A DNA stretch of 64,000 nucleotides from contig NZ_CP036533.1 of NCBI RefSeq assembly GCF_024585265.1, forward strand, positions 7,263,001 to 7,327,000, written 5' to 3'. Position numbers and translations under genes: made by a program. The notes under the pieces are model-generated. The model was not told the origin of the DNA and did not search any database. It saw nothing but the letters and a program-made list of their open reading frames with translations. How positions within the stretch are numbered: position 1 is the first letter of the stretch; each line of letters starts with the position of its first letter. Origin of the DNA: Bradyrhizobium sp. WBAH42. GTDB lineage: Bacteria > Pseudomonadota > Alphaproteobacteria > Rhizobiales > Xanthobacteraceae. Positions 18,985 through 28,000 of this stretch are shown one piece after another.

Positions 18985-19071
18985 GGTGGGCAAAGCGGAG
19001 CGTGCCCACCACTTCTATTGCAATCTTGGAAAGATGGTGGGCACGGCGCTCTGCGCCTTTGCCCACCCTAC
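18981..19071. repeat. Palindromic repeat, family A, copy 2
   Basis: The arms GTAGGGTGGGCAAAG and CTTTGCCCACCCTAC are complementary, with inner GTGCCCACCA and TGGTGGGCAC. The first bases provide the stop codon of the LysR gene. Confidence 0.85.
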
Positions 19072-19095
19072 AAGAGCTACGACAGCCGCGCGGCC

Positions 19096-19716
19096 TTACG
19101 CCTTCTGCGCCGCCATCACCTTGCTCACCGCGGGACGATCGGTCATGCGCTTGAAGTGATCGGCGATCCTCGGCGTCGCATTGATGTCGACGCTGTCGCC
19201 TTCGAGCCAGGTCGAGAGCGTGTAGAGATAGGGATCGCAGACCGTGTATTGATCGCCCATCACCCAGGGGCCTCGAAACATCTTCTGCTCGATCAGCTTG
19301 AAGCAGGCGGCCATGGTCTTCGGCACCATCGCCTTCATGTCGGCGAACGAGCTCTCCTCCGTCGCCCAGCGCGCGCCGCGCATCTTGTGGGCGTGGTTGA
19401 TGTGAACGGTCGAGCAGAGATAGGAGTTGAACGACTGCACCTGCGCGAAGTCGAAGGGATCGTCGAGCGGCGCGAGCTTCGCCTTGGGGAAGGTTTGCGC
19501 GAGATAGGCCAGCATCGCCGGCGTCTCGGTCAGCACGCCGCGGTCGGTGACCAGCGCCGGCACCCGGCCCTTCGGGTTGATCGCGAGATAGTCCGGGCTG
19601 TTCTGCTGGTTGTCCTTGAAGCTCAGCCGTTCGGCGGTGTAGTCGGCGCCGGCCTCTTCCAGGGTGATGTAGGTGGCGAGCGCGCAGGTGCCGGTGGCGT
19701 AGTAGAGCTTGAGCAT
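19096..19716 (-). CDS. Glutathione S-transferase (GstA-like)
   Basis: The 206-aa product starts MLKLYYATGTCALATYITLE, where the Cys near position 11 matches the catalytic Cys of bacterial beta-class GSTs. NPKGRVPAL carries the cis-Pro and LTETPAMLAYLA the glutathione contact. The C-terminal helical domain includes MGDQYTVCDPYLYTL. The start at 19716 has GAGG at proper spacing; an ATG four codons earlier is in frame. It is divergent from the FAD monooxygenase gene, which may share its substrate range, though that is a guess. Confidence 0.9.
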   Translation of the reverse strand: MLKLYYATGTCALATYITLEEAGADYTAERLSFKDNQQNSPDYLAINPKGRVPALVTDRGVLTETPAMLAYLAQTFPKAKLAPLDDPFDFAQVQSFNSYLCSTVHINHAHKMRGARWATEESSFADMKAMVPKTMAACFKLIEQKMFRGPWVMGDQYTVCDPYLYTLSTWLEGDSVDINATPRIADHFKRMTDRPAVSKVMAAQKA

Positions 19717-19842
19717 GTCGGACCTCATGGGGAAAACCGGAGGTTAACGGTCCACCGCCGCGCCGTCCATAGGCGGCCTGTTCGCAGTTGCCCACGGCCG
19801 CCCGGCTGTGCGAAGACGCCGTCAATCGGAGGGGGATTTGTC

Positions 19843-21120
19843 ATGACCGTACTCATCGCCGGTGGCGGCATCGGCGGGCTCACGCTTGCGCTCAGCCTAC
19901 ATCAAATCGGCGTTCCCGTGAAAGTGTTCGAGAGCGTCGCGGAACTGAAGCCGCTCGGCGTCGGCATCAATGTGCTGCCGCATGCGGTGCGCGAGCTGAT
20001 CGAGCTCGGCCTGCTGGACAAGCTGGACGCCAGCGGCGTGCGGACGCGCGAGCTCGCCTATTTCTCCAAGCACGGCAAGCCGATCTGGAGCGAGCCGCGC
20101 GGCCTCGAGGCCGGATACAAATGGCCGCAATTCTCGATCCATCGTGGCACGCTCCAGCAGATCCTGCTCGACACCGCGGTCGATCGGCTCGGCCGTGACA
20201 ACATCCTCACCAGCCATCATCTGACCGGCTGGACCGAGACGGCGGGCGGCGTGCGCGCCGACTTCGTCGACAGGGCGACTGGCAAGGCGACCGGCACTTA
20301 CGAAGGCGCAATCCTGATCGCCGCCGACGGCATCCATTCCGCCGCGCGCGAAAAGCTCTATCCGAACGAAGGCCCGCCGATCTGGAACGGCCGCATCCTC
20401 TGGCGCGGCGTCACGGCGGCAAAGGCCTTCCTGACGGGCCGCACCATGATCATGGCCGGCCACGAGATCCTGAAATTCGTCTGCTATCCGATCTCGAAAG
20501 AACCGGATGCGGCGGGCAACCACCTCATCAACTGGGTCGCCGAGCGGCACATGCCGCCGACCTATCAGTGGCGGCGCGAGGACTACAACCGCACCGCGCG
20601 GCTGGAAGAGTTCCTGCCCTGGTTCGAAAGCTGGACGTTCGACTGGCTCGACGTGCCCGCCCTGATCAGGAACTGCCCGCACGCCTATGAATATCCGCTG
20701 GTGGACCGCGATCCGGTGTCGCAATGGACCTTCGGCAAGGTCACGCTGATGGGCGATGCCGCGCATCCGATGTACCCGATCGGCTCGAACGGCGCCTCGC
20801 AAGCGATCCTCGACGCGCGCGTCATCACCCGCGAGATCCTGGCGCACGGCCCGACGCAGGCGGCACTGCTCGCCTATGAAGCCGAGCGGCGTCCCGCGAC
20901 GACTGACCTCGTCCTGCTCAACCGCAAGAACGGCCCCGAGCAGGTGATGCAGCTGGTCGAGGAGCGCGCGCCTGATGGCTACAACGTGGTCACCGACGTC
21001 TTGTCGCAGCAGGAGCTGGAAGACATCGCCGCCAACTACAAGCGCGTCGCAGGCTTCCAGGTCGAGGCGCTGAATGCGAAGCCGCCGATCGTGAGCAAGG
21101 ACGCACGCCTGAAGGCATGA
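19843..21120 (+). CDS. FAD-dependent monooxygenase
   Basis: This 425-aa flavoprotein hydroxylase starts with the Rossmann dinucleotide motif VLIAGGGIGGLTLAL, has an EGAILIAADGIHSAAREKL segment (the DG motif, near residue 165) and the second FAD motif LMGDAAHPMYPIGSNGASQA near 300. These define the class A flavin monooxygenases that use NAD(P)H and O2 on aromatic compounds. The substrate is not evident. GGAGGGGG precedes the ATG at good spacing. Length is typical. Confidence 0.92.
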   Translation: MTVLIAGGGIGGLTLALSLHQIGVPVKVFESVAELKPLGVGINVLPHAVRELIELGLLDKLDASGVRTRELAYFSKHGKPIWSEPRGLEAGYKWPQFSIHRGTLQQILLDTAVDRLGRDNILTSHHLTGWTETAGGVRADFVDRATGKATGTYEGAILIAADGIHSAAREKLYPNEGPPIWNGRILWRGVTAAKAFLTGRTMIMAGHEILKFVCYPISKEPDAAGNHLINWVAERHMPPTYQWRREDYNRTARLEEFLPWFESWTFDWLDVPALIRNCPHAYEYPLVDRDPVSQWTFGKVTLMGDAAHPMYPIGSNGASQAILDARVITREILAHGPTQAALLAYEAERRPATTDLVLLNRKNGPEQVMQLVEERAPDGYNVVTDVLSQQELEDIAANYKRVAGFQVEALNAKPPIVSKDARLKA

Positions 21121-21150
21121 TACTCCAAAGAGCGAGATGCACGTTGATGC

Positions 21151-21305
21151 GCCCTCTCCCCTTGCAGGAGAGGGCCGCGGCGCTGGTCAACGCAGACTCA
21201 CTCGGGTGAGGGGTTGTTTCCGCGAGTCCAACTCGCATTTGAATTCGCTGAGAGATACCCCTCATCCGGCGCTTCGCGCCACCTTCTCCCGCAAGGGGAG
21301 AAGGG
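21151..21305. repeat. Composite palindromic repeat, family C, copy 2
   Basis: This has the same architecture as 10269-10415, including GCCCTCTCCCC, TCGGGTGAGGGGT, ACCCCTCATCCGGCGCTTCG and TTCTCCCGCAAGGGGAGAAG. It lies between the convergent monooxygenase and thioesterase genes. Confidence 0.85.
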
Positions 21306-21325
21306 AAGAGGCTCCCGCGGAGAAT

Positions 21326-21748
21326 CTATTTACCGACCACCCTCGCCGCCTCCAGCAGGCGCTCGCTGGCGCTGGCCGTCGCCAGCACGGTGCCGTCCTC
21401 TGCCATCAGCTTGGCTTCGACGAAGGCGATGGTCTTGCCGAGCTGCGTCACCCTGGCTTCGCCGATGATCGGGCCGGGCTTTGCGGGGCTGAGAAAATTC
21501 ACGGTCATGCTGATGGTGGTGGTGTAGAGCCGGCCCTCGCTCATCACCAGCACCGCCGGACCCATGGTGTCGTCGAGCATGGCCGAGAGCATGCCGCCCT
21601 GGATGAAGCCCGCGGGGTTGCAGAATTCCGGCTTGCCCTCGAAGGCGAGCTTGATCCAGCCCTCCTCGGGACGCGCATCGAGCAGGCGCCAGCCGAGCAG
21701 CTCGGCACATGGGGGCCTACGTAAGTTATCGAGCGCGGTCTTGACCAT
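21326..21748 (-). CDS. PaaI-family hotdog thioesterase
   Basis: The 140-aa hotdog-fold protein contains FCNPAGFIQGGMLSAMLDDTMG, the helix carrying the PaaI-type catalytic region, and LYTTTISMTVNFLSPAKPG, which matches the T-x-x-x-x-V-x-F-L pattern of the family. These enzymes hydrolyse acyl- or aryl-CoA thioesters. The position that is often His in PaaI (HGG) is QGG here. It lies 63 bp downstream of mutY on the same strand. Confidence 0.85.
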   Translation of the reverse strand: MVKTALDNLRRPPCAELLGWRLLDARPEEGWIKLAFEGKPEFCNPAGFIQGGMLSAMLDDTMGPAVLVMSEGRLYTTTISMTVNFLSPAKPGPIIGEARVTQLGKTIAFVEAKLMAEDGTVLATASASERLLEAARVVGK

Positions 21749-21779
21749 GCGATATCTCCTGCCCCCTGTTAGCGCAAGG

Positions 21780-21803
21780 CTGCTGACAGCCTGCTGTCAG
21801 CAG
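21780..21803. repeat. Perfect short inverted repeat between mutY and the thioesterase gene
   Basis: CTGCTGACAGC and GCTGTCAGCAG form an 11-bp stem with a 2-nt spacer. It sits just past the mutY stop. There is no T-run, so its role as a terminator is uncertain. Confidence 0.5.
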
Positions 21804-21811
21804 GATGGATC

Positions 21812-22906
21812 CTAGAGACCCAAACCATGCGCGATGACCTTGCGCATCACGTTCGGCAGCGCTTCGCCCGCTAACGTTGCGATCGGCACCCAGCGCATGC
21901 CCTCAGGGGAGCGGGTGCGGGCTTCCGCCTTCGCGGTGTAGACCACCAACTCGAGCGGGAAATGCGTGAAGACATGGGTGACGACGCCCACCTTGCGCTG
22001 CCAGCGTGACAATCCCTTCAGCTCCGGCGCCTGCTGCTTCGCCATCGCATCGTCCTGGCCGGCGAGCCAGTCCGAGCCCGGCACCTCCGTCATGCCGCCG
22101 AGCAGGCCCTTTTCGGGCCGCGAGCGGACGAGCAACTCGTCGCCGCGCGTGACCACGAAAGCGGCGCCGCGCCTGAGCGTCCCGCTCTTCTTCGGCGCCT
22201 TGCGTGGGAACGTCTCCTGGGTGCCTTGCGCGCGCGCCGTGCAGTCCTCGTTCAACGGACACAGCGAGCAGGCCGGCTTCTTCGGCGTGCAGATCGAGGC
22301 GCCGAGATCCATCAGCGCCTGCGCACTGTCGCCGGCGCGAGAATCCGCCAGCAGCGTCGCGGCGAGTTGCTGGATGAGCGGCTTGGCTTGCGGCAGCTCC
22401 TCCTCGACGGCGAACAGACGCGACACCACGCGCTCGATATTGCCATCGACCGGCATGGTGCGGCGGTCGAACGCGATTGCCGCGATTGCCGCCGCCGTAT
22501 AGGGCCCGATCCCCGGCAGCGCGCGCAGCCCCTCCTCGGTATCCGGAAACACGCCGCCATGCTCGCGCGTCACAGCGATCGCGCAGGCATGGAGGTTGCG
22601 TGCGCGCGAATAATATCCGAGCCCGGCCCACATCCGCAGCACGTCGTCCTGCGAGGCGCGTCCCAGCGCGGTGACGTCTGGCCAGCGCGCGACGAACTTT
22701 TCGAAATAGGGGCCGACCGCCTTCACCGTGGTCTGCTGGAGCATGATCTCGGACAGCCACACGCGGTAGGGATCGGACGCCTCGCCCGGCGCGGCGCGCC
22801 AGGGCAGTCGGCGGCGATGGCGGTCGTACCATTGCAGGAGCGCGAGCGGGCGCGCCGACGATGACGCCGTATTCTGTTCCTTCTTGCGCGCAGTCGTGGA
22901 GAGCAT
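21812..22906 (-). CDS. mutY: Adenine DNA glycosylase
   Basis: MutY removes adenine paired with 8-oxoguanine. The 364-aa protein shows the helix-hairpin-helix LPGIGPYTAAAIAAIAF, the catalytic Glu in SEIMLQQTTV (residue ~53), the catalytic Asp region MPVDGNIERV, and the [4Fe-4S] cysteines CTPKKPACSLCPLNEDC (spacing 6-2-5). The C-terminal third is the NUDIX-like 8-oxoG recognition domain (FVVTRGDELLVRSRPEKGLL). An Ala/Ser-rich ~20-residue tail precedes the catalytic domain. It is divergent from the higBA pair. Confidence 0.96.
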   Translation of the reverse strand: MLSTTARKKEQNTASSSARPLALLQWYDRHRRRLPWRAAPGEASDPYRVWLSEIMLQQTTVKAVGPYFEKFVARWPDVTALGRASQDDVLRMWAGLGYYSRARNLHACAIAVTREHGGVFPDTEEGLRALPGIGPYTAAAIAAIAFDRRTMPVDGNIERVVSRLFAVEEELPQAKPLIQQLAATLLADSRAGDSAQALMDLGASICTPKKPACSLCPLNEDCTARAQGTQETFPRKAPKKSGTLRRGAAFVVTRGDELLVRSRPEKGLLGGMTEVPGSDWLAGQDDAMAKQQAPELKGLSRWQRKVGVVTHVFTHFPLELVVYTAKAEARTRSPEGMRWVPIATLAGEALPNVMRKVIAHGLGL

Positions 22907-22963
22907 ACACCTTTACTAGAGGAGGATTCCGCCTGTGGCCAGCGCGACCGGACCGTTGCACGC

Positions 22964-22982
22964 TATAACGCCTTGCGTTATA
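22964..22982. promoter_or_regulatory. Palindromic operator candidate upstream of higB
   Basis: TATAACGC-CTT-GCGTTATA is a perfect inverted repeat ending 7 nt before the higB ATG. Its TATAAC half could double as the -10 element. Type II antitoxins usually bind such sites to repress their own operon. Confidence 0.65.
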
Positions 22983-22989
22983 CACAGAC

Positions 22990-23271
22990 ATGATCCAGAG
23001 CTTCGCCAACTCCGAGACAGAGTTGATCTGGTCCGGTCGGCGAAGTCGAAAACTGCCGCCCGACATTCAGAATGTGGCTTTGCGAAAGCTGCGCTTGTTG
23101 AACCAGGCGCGGGTGTTGGCGGATCTTAGGGTTCCTCCGGGCAATCGGCTGGAAGCCCTGAAAGCCAACCGCGAAGGTCAGCACTCGGTCCGGATCAACG
23201 ATCAGTGGCGCATCTGTTTTGTTTGGGATGAAGGAGGACCGAGAGATGTCGAAATCGTCGACTACCACTAG
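22990..23271 (+). CDS. higB: HigB-type toxin (RelE superfamily)
   Basis: The 93-aa protein starts MIQSFANSETELIWSG and contains LRKLRLLNQARVLADLRVPPGNRLEAL, then HSVRINDQWRICFVW and DVEIVDYH, the standard pattern of the HigB/plasmid-maintenance killer family. These toxins cut ribosome-bound mRNA. The toxin-first order and a 26-nt overlap with the next gene are typical of higBA. Confidence 0.92.
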   Translation: MIQSFANSETELIWSGRRSRKLPPDIQNVALRKLRLLNQARVLADLRVPPGNRLEALKANREGQHSVRINDQWRICFVWDEGGPRDVEIVDYH

Positions 23272-23566
23272 GAACAGTTTCCTCCGCAATCCCCATCCCG
23301 GCGAGATCCTGCTAGAGGAGTTCTTGAAGCCGATGGAACTCAGCCAGAACGCGCTGGCGCGGGCCGTTCACGTCCCGCCGCGGCGGATCAACGAGATCGT
23401 CCTCGGCAAGCGCGACATCACTGCCGACACGGACCTGCGGCTCGCCCGCTATTTCGGTCTGTCGGAGGGCTTTTTTCTGGGTCTGCAGATGGACTATGAT
23501 CTGATGCAGCGGCGGCGCGAGATCGATCGCGATCTCAAGGCCATTCGGCCCCGAGCGGCCGCATAG
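23246..23566 (+). CDS. higA: HigA-type antitoxin (Xre helix-turn-helix)
   Basis: The 106-aa product has the HigA signature NPHPGEILLEEFLKPMELSQ followed by an Xre helix-turn-helix (ALARAVHVPPRRINEIVLGK) and RLARYFGLSEGFFLGLQMDYD. It should bind HigB and repress the operon at the upstream palindrome. The ATG at 23246 has AAGGAGGA at good distance, inside the higB frame; 26 nt overlap couples the two genes. Confidence 0.92.
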   Translation: MSKSSTTTRNSFLRNPHPGEILLEEFLKPMELSQNALARAVHVPPRRINEIVLGKRDITADTDLRLARYFGLSEGFFLGLQMDYDLMQRRREIDRDLKAIRPRAAA

Positions 23567-23578
23567 CGGACCCGCCCC

Positions 23579-24076
23579 ATGTCCAAATCCGGTCCCATCT
23601 TCAAGCCCGGCCCCATCAGCGCAAAACCGCTCGGGATCCTGCTCGACGACGTCTTCGCCGAGGCCTATGCCAAGCAGGGCTTTGCGGCGCGCGAGCTGGT
23701 GACGCGGTGGGCGCAGATTGCAGGTCCCGAGATCGCGGCCCATGCCGAGCCGCTCAAGATGCAATGGCCGCGGCCGGTGGAGGGGCAGCCGCAGGAGCCG
23801 GCAACGCTGGTGCTGCGGGTCGAGGGGCCGATGGCGCTGGAAATCCAGCACTCGGCCGACGTGATCCTGGAGCGGGTCAACCGCTTCTTCGGCTGGAGCG
23901 CGGTCGGCAAGCTCGCCTTCCGCCAGGCGCCGCTGTCGCGGCCGCAGGTCCGCAAGCGGCCCGGCCCGCCGGACCCCAAGGCCGTCGCCAAGGTGGCGGA
24001 GACCCTGACCGACATCGATGATGAAGAACTGAAGACGGCGCTGGCGCGCCTCGGGGCTGCCATCAAGCGAAATTGA
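23579..24076 (+). CDS. DciA/DUF721-family protein
   Basis: The 165-aa protein has the DUF721 domain: GILLDDVFAEAYAKQGFAARELVTRWAQIAGPEIAAH, then ATLVLRVEGPMALEIQHSADVILERVNRFFG. DciA proteins load the replicative helicase in bacteria that lack DnaC/DnaI, so a replication role is likely. The C-terminal ~50 residues are Pro/Lys-rich then helical. It begins 12 nt after higA, so some readthrough from the toxin-antitoxin promoter is possible. Confidence 0.82.
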   Translation: MSKSGPIFKPGPISAKPLGILLDDVFAEAYAKQGFAARELVTRWAQIAGPEIAAHAEPLKMQWPRPVEGQPQEPATLVLRVEGPMALEIQHSADVILERVNRFFGWSAVGKLAFRQAPLSRPQVRKRPGPPDPKAVAKVAETLTDIDDEELKTALARLGAAIKRN

Positions 24077-24203
24077 GCCTCATTCCGCGGCCAAACTGGA
24101 CCTGTCCGCAGCGCCCGCCATTGCCTCAAACGACGTTTCAAGCTAGCGACAGGCCGTCCGAAGGGGAACCTCGGGCGAACCTTGCCAATCCCGGGAGCCG
24201 ACC

Positions 24204-24860
24204 TTGATCATTACCCGCCGCGCCTTCACCACGATGCTGTCGCTGACCGGGCTTGCCGCGTTCGCCGGGCTCTCGCCGCTGCGGTTCATCTCCGACGCCA
24301 TGGCTCAGGCCGCCGCCGATGTGGCCAAGCCGGTGTCGCTGCCCGACATGGCGCTCGGCCCGAAGGACGCCGCCGTCACCATTACCGAATACGCCTCGAT
24401 GACCTGCCCGCACTGCGCCGCCTTTAACGAGCAGGTGTTCCCGAAGATCAAGAAGGAATACATCGACACCGGCAAGGTGCGTTACATCTTCCGCGAGTTC
24501 CCGCTCGACATCAAAGCCGCCGCCGGCTCGATGCTGTCGCGCTGCATCGCCAAGGACGACGCGCCTAAATACTTCGCGGTCACCGACATGCTGTTTCGCC
24601 AGCAGAACGACTGGGTGATGAAGAACACCACCGAGACCCTGACGCGGATCGGCAAGCAGGCCGGCCTCACCCAGCAGCAGGTCGAAGCCTGCCTGAAGGA
24701 CCAGGCGCTGCTCGACAAGATCGCCGCCGACCAGAAATACGCCAGCGACGTGCTCAAGGTGGATTCGACGCCGACCTTCTTCATCAACGGCGAGAAGATC
24801 AAGGGCGAAGCCTCGTTCGAGGAGTTCGCCAAGAAGATCAACCCGCTTCTGAAGAGCTGA
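24204..24860 (+). CDS. DsbA-family thiol:disulfide oxidoreductase
   Basis: The 218-aa protein has an N-terminal signal with a twin-arginine pattern (TRRAFTTML) and a cleavage region around AMAQA (residue ~35). The mature part is a thioredoxin fold with a helical insert: active site CPHC at residues 68-71 and the cis-Pro loop VDSTPTFFINGEK near 190. It belongs to the DsbA/DsbG/BdbD-like group, acting on periplasmic disulfides. Its start and the signal agree with the ATG at 24204. Confidence 0.9.
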   Translation: MIITRRAFTTMLSLTGLAAFAGLSPLRFISDAMAQAAADVAKPVSLPDMALGPKDAAVTITEYASMTCPHCAAFNEQVFPKIKKEYIDTGKVRYIFREFPLDIKAAAGSMLSRCIAKDDAPKYFAVTDMLFRQQNDWVMKNTTETLTRIGKQAGLTQQQVEACLKDQALLDKIAADQKYASDVLKVDSTPTFFINGEKIKGEASFEEFAKKINPLLKS

Positions 24861-24889
24861 TTCGCTCGTCAAGATCCTGATTCGCATCT

Positions 24890-24939
24890 CGAAAGCCGTA
24901 GCTTTCCCGGCATAAATCCCTTGGGAAAAGCGGCTTTCG
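24890..24939. repeat. Long imperfect hairpin between the DsbA-type gene and smc
   Basis: The outer arms CGAAAGCCG and CGGCTTTCG are perfect complements and enclose a second stem GCTTTCCC/GGGAAAAGC. It may end the upstream transcript or be part of the smc leader; there is no terminal T-run. Confidence 0.45.
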
Positions 24940-25077
24940 CCGGTTGCCCTCGCGGCGCACCGCGGCCATTGTCCAGCCGCATGAGGCGCCTGGCGCGACT
25001 CGCCCGGATAGCGACATTGCCTTCCATGGTATTGTCCCGGCAGGGGGATTCGCGCCTGCCAACAGAGATGCGTGCTT

Positions 25078-28000
25078 ATGAAAATCACCCGCCTGCGACT
25101 TCACGGCTTCAAGTCCTTCGTCGAGCCCACGGACTTCGTCATCGAGCCCGGCCTGACCGGCGTGGTCGGCCCCAACGGCTGCGGCAAGTCCAATCTCGTC
25201 GAAGCGCTGCGCTGGGCGATGGGCGAGACCTCCTACAAGTCGCTGCGCGCCGCCGACATGGACGCGGTGATCTTCGCCGGCTCCGGCAACCGTCCGGCGC
25301 GCAACCACGCCGAAGTGACGATGACGATCGACAATGCCGATCGCACCGCGCCGGCGGCGATGAACGACAGCCAGCTTCTGGAAATCTCCCGCCGCATCGA
25401 ACGCGAGGCCGGCTCGGTCTACCGCATCAACGGCCGCGACGTGCGCGCCCGCGACGTGCAGATCCTGTTTGCGGACGCCGCCACCGGCGCGCGCTCGCCC
25501 GCCCTCGTCCACCAGGGCAAGATCGGCGAGATCATCCAGGCCAAGCCCGAGCAGCGCCGCCGCGTGCTGGAAGACGCCGCCGGCGTCGCCGGCCTGCATG
25601 CCCGTCGCCACGAGGCCGAGCTGCGTCTGAAGGCCGCCGAAACCAATCTCACTCGCGTCGAGGACGTGATCGGCCAGCTCTCCGGCCAGATGGAAGGCCT
25701 GAAGAAGCAGGCCCGCCAGGCCGTGCGCTATCGCGAGGTCGCGGCCAAGGTCCGCAAGGCCGAGGCCACGCTGTTCCATCTGCGCTGGATCGGCGCCCAT
25801 GCGGACGTCAACGAATCCGGCCAGACCCACGACCTCGCCGTGCGCGAGATGGCCGAGCGCACCCAGCACCAGGCCGAGGCCGCGCGCATCCAGGCGATCC
25901 GCGCCGCCGAGATGCCGGCGCTGCGCGACGCCGAAGCGCGCGCCGCCGCCGGCCTGCAGCGCCTGACCAATGCCCGCGAGCAGCTCGACCGTGAGGAAGA
26001 GCGCGCCAAGGAGCGCGTCGCCGAGCTCGAGCGCCGCCTCGCCCAGTTCGAGGGCGACATCTCGCGCGCCCAGCAGCAGACCATGGATGCCGACGTCGCG
26101 CTGCAGCGGCTCGACGCGGAAGATGCGGAGCTGAAGGAAGAGATCAAGTCGCGCGTCGAGAAGCGCTCCGGCGTCGACGAGCGCGTCGCCGAAGCCGAGG
26201 CGGTGCTGACCGAGACCGAGCAGCGCTTCGCCGAGCTCACCACCGCGCTCGCCGACCTCACCGCCAAGCGCAACCAGCTCGAGGCCAACGTCCGCACCCA
26301 CCGCGACAAGCTCGCCCGGCTCGACCAGGAGATCGCCAACGTCACCGCGGAAGAGCAGAAGCTTGCCGCCGAGACCGGCGGCTTCGGCGATCTCGACGAG
26401 CTGACCGCGACGGTCGAGACCGCGGAGCAGACGCTGGCCGCGTCCGAAGCTGCGGCGCAGGCCAGCGAAGCTGCGCATGTCGCGGCACGCCAGACACTGG
26501 AATCATCGCGCTCGCCGCTGGTCGAAGCGGACAAGCGCGTGCAGCGGCTCGAGACCGAGGCCCGCACGATCTCGAAGATCGTCAACGGCGAAACCAAGAA
26601 TCTGTGGCCGCCGATCATCGACGGCATCACCGTCGACAAGGGCTTTGAAAAAGCGATCGGCGCGGCGCTCGGCGACGACCTCGATGCGCCGATCGACCCG
26701 TCGGCGCCGATGCGCTGGACCAATGTCGGACACTCCGAGGGCGATCCGGAGCTGCCCGAAGGCGCCGTTCCGCTCTCCAACCATGTGCAGGCGCCGGCCG
26801 AGCTGGCGCGCCGCCTGGCGCAGATCGGCGTCGTGCCGCGCGAGCGCGGTGCCGAGCTGGTGTCGCAGCTCAAGACCGGCCAGCGGCTGGTCTCGCCTGA
26901 GGGCGACGTCTGGCGCTGGGACGGCTTCGTCGCCGCCGCGCATGCGCCGACCGGCGCGGCACGGCGCCTTGCCGAGCGCGCCCGCCTCGTCGACATCGAG
27001 AACGAGCTGGAGCAGGCCCGCATCGACGCGCAGATCAAGCGCCAGGCGCTGGAGAACGCCGAGTCCGAGCTGCAGATGGCAGCCAGCACCGAAGGCGCCA
27101 GCCGCGAAGCCTGGCGTGCCGCCCAGCGCGAGCTGAACGTCGCGCGCGAGCGCCATGCCAATGCCGAACGCGAGATCAGCCGACATGCCGCGCGCAAGGC
27201 GACGCTGTCGGAAGCGCACAGCCGTCTCGCCGCCGACCGCGCCGAAGCCGAGGCCGCATACGAATATGCCGAGGCCGGCATCGGGGAGCTGCCGTCGAGC
27301 GAAGACACCGAGACCCAGCTCGCCGCGGTCCGCAGCGACATCGAAGGCCGCCGCCGCATGGCCGCCCAGGTCCGCGCCGAGGCGCAGGCGCTGGCACGCG
27401 AAGCCGAGCTCGCCGACCGCCGCGTGCAGGCGATCCTCGCCGAACGCACCGAGTGGCAGAACCGCAAGGAGAGCGCGGCCTCCCACATCGACACCATCCA
27501 GGCCCGTATCGCCGAGCTCACCATCGAGCGCAGCGAGCTCGAGAACGCCCCCGCCGTGTTCGCCGAGAAGCGCAGCGCGCTGATCACCGAGATCGAATAC
27601 GCCGAGAACGACCGCCGCATGGCCGCCGACGCGCTCGCCACCGCGGAAACCGCAATGGCCGAGACCGACCGTGTCGCCAAGCTGACGCTCGAAGCCTTGT
27701 CGAGTGCCCGCGAGGCCACCGCCCGCGCCGAGGAGCGCATGGAAGGCGCCCGCCGCCGGCTGGAGGACATCGAGCGCGAGATCCGCGATATGCTCGAGGT
27801 CGAGCCGCAGGCCGTCGCCGGCCTTGCCGAGATCGAGCCCGGCGCCGAGCTGCCGCCGCTGCACGAGATCGAGGAAGACCTCGAAAAGATGCGCCGCGAC
27901 CGCGAGCGGCTCGGTGCCGTCAACCTGCGCGCCGAGGAAGAGCTGCGCGAGGTCGAGACCCAGCACACCGGCCTCGTCACCGAGCGCGACGACCTGGTCG

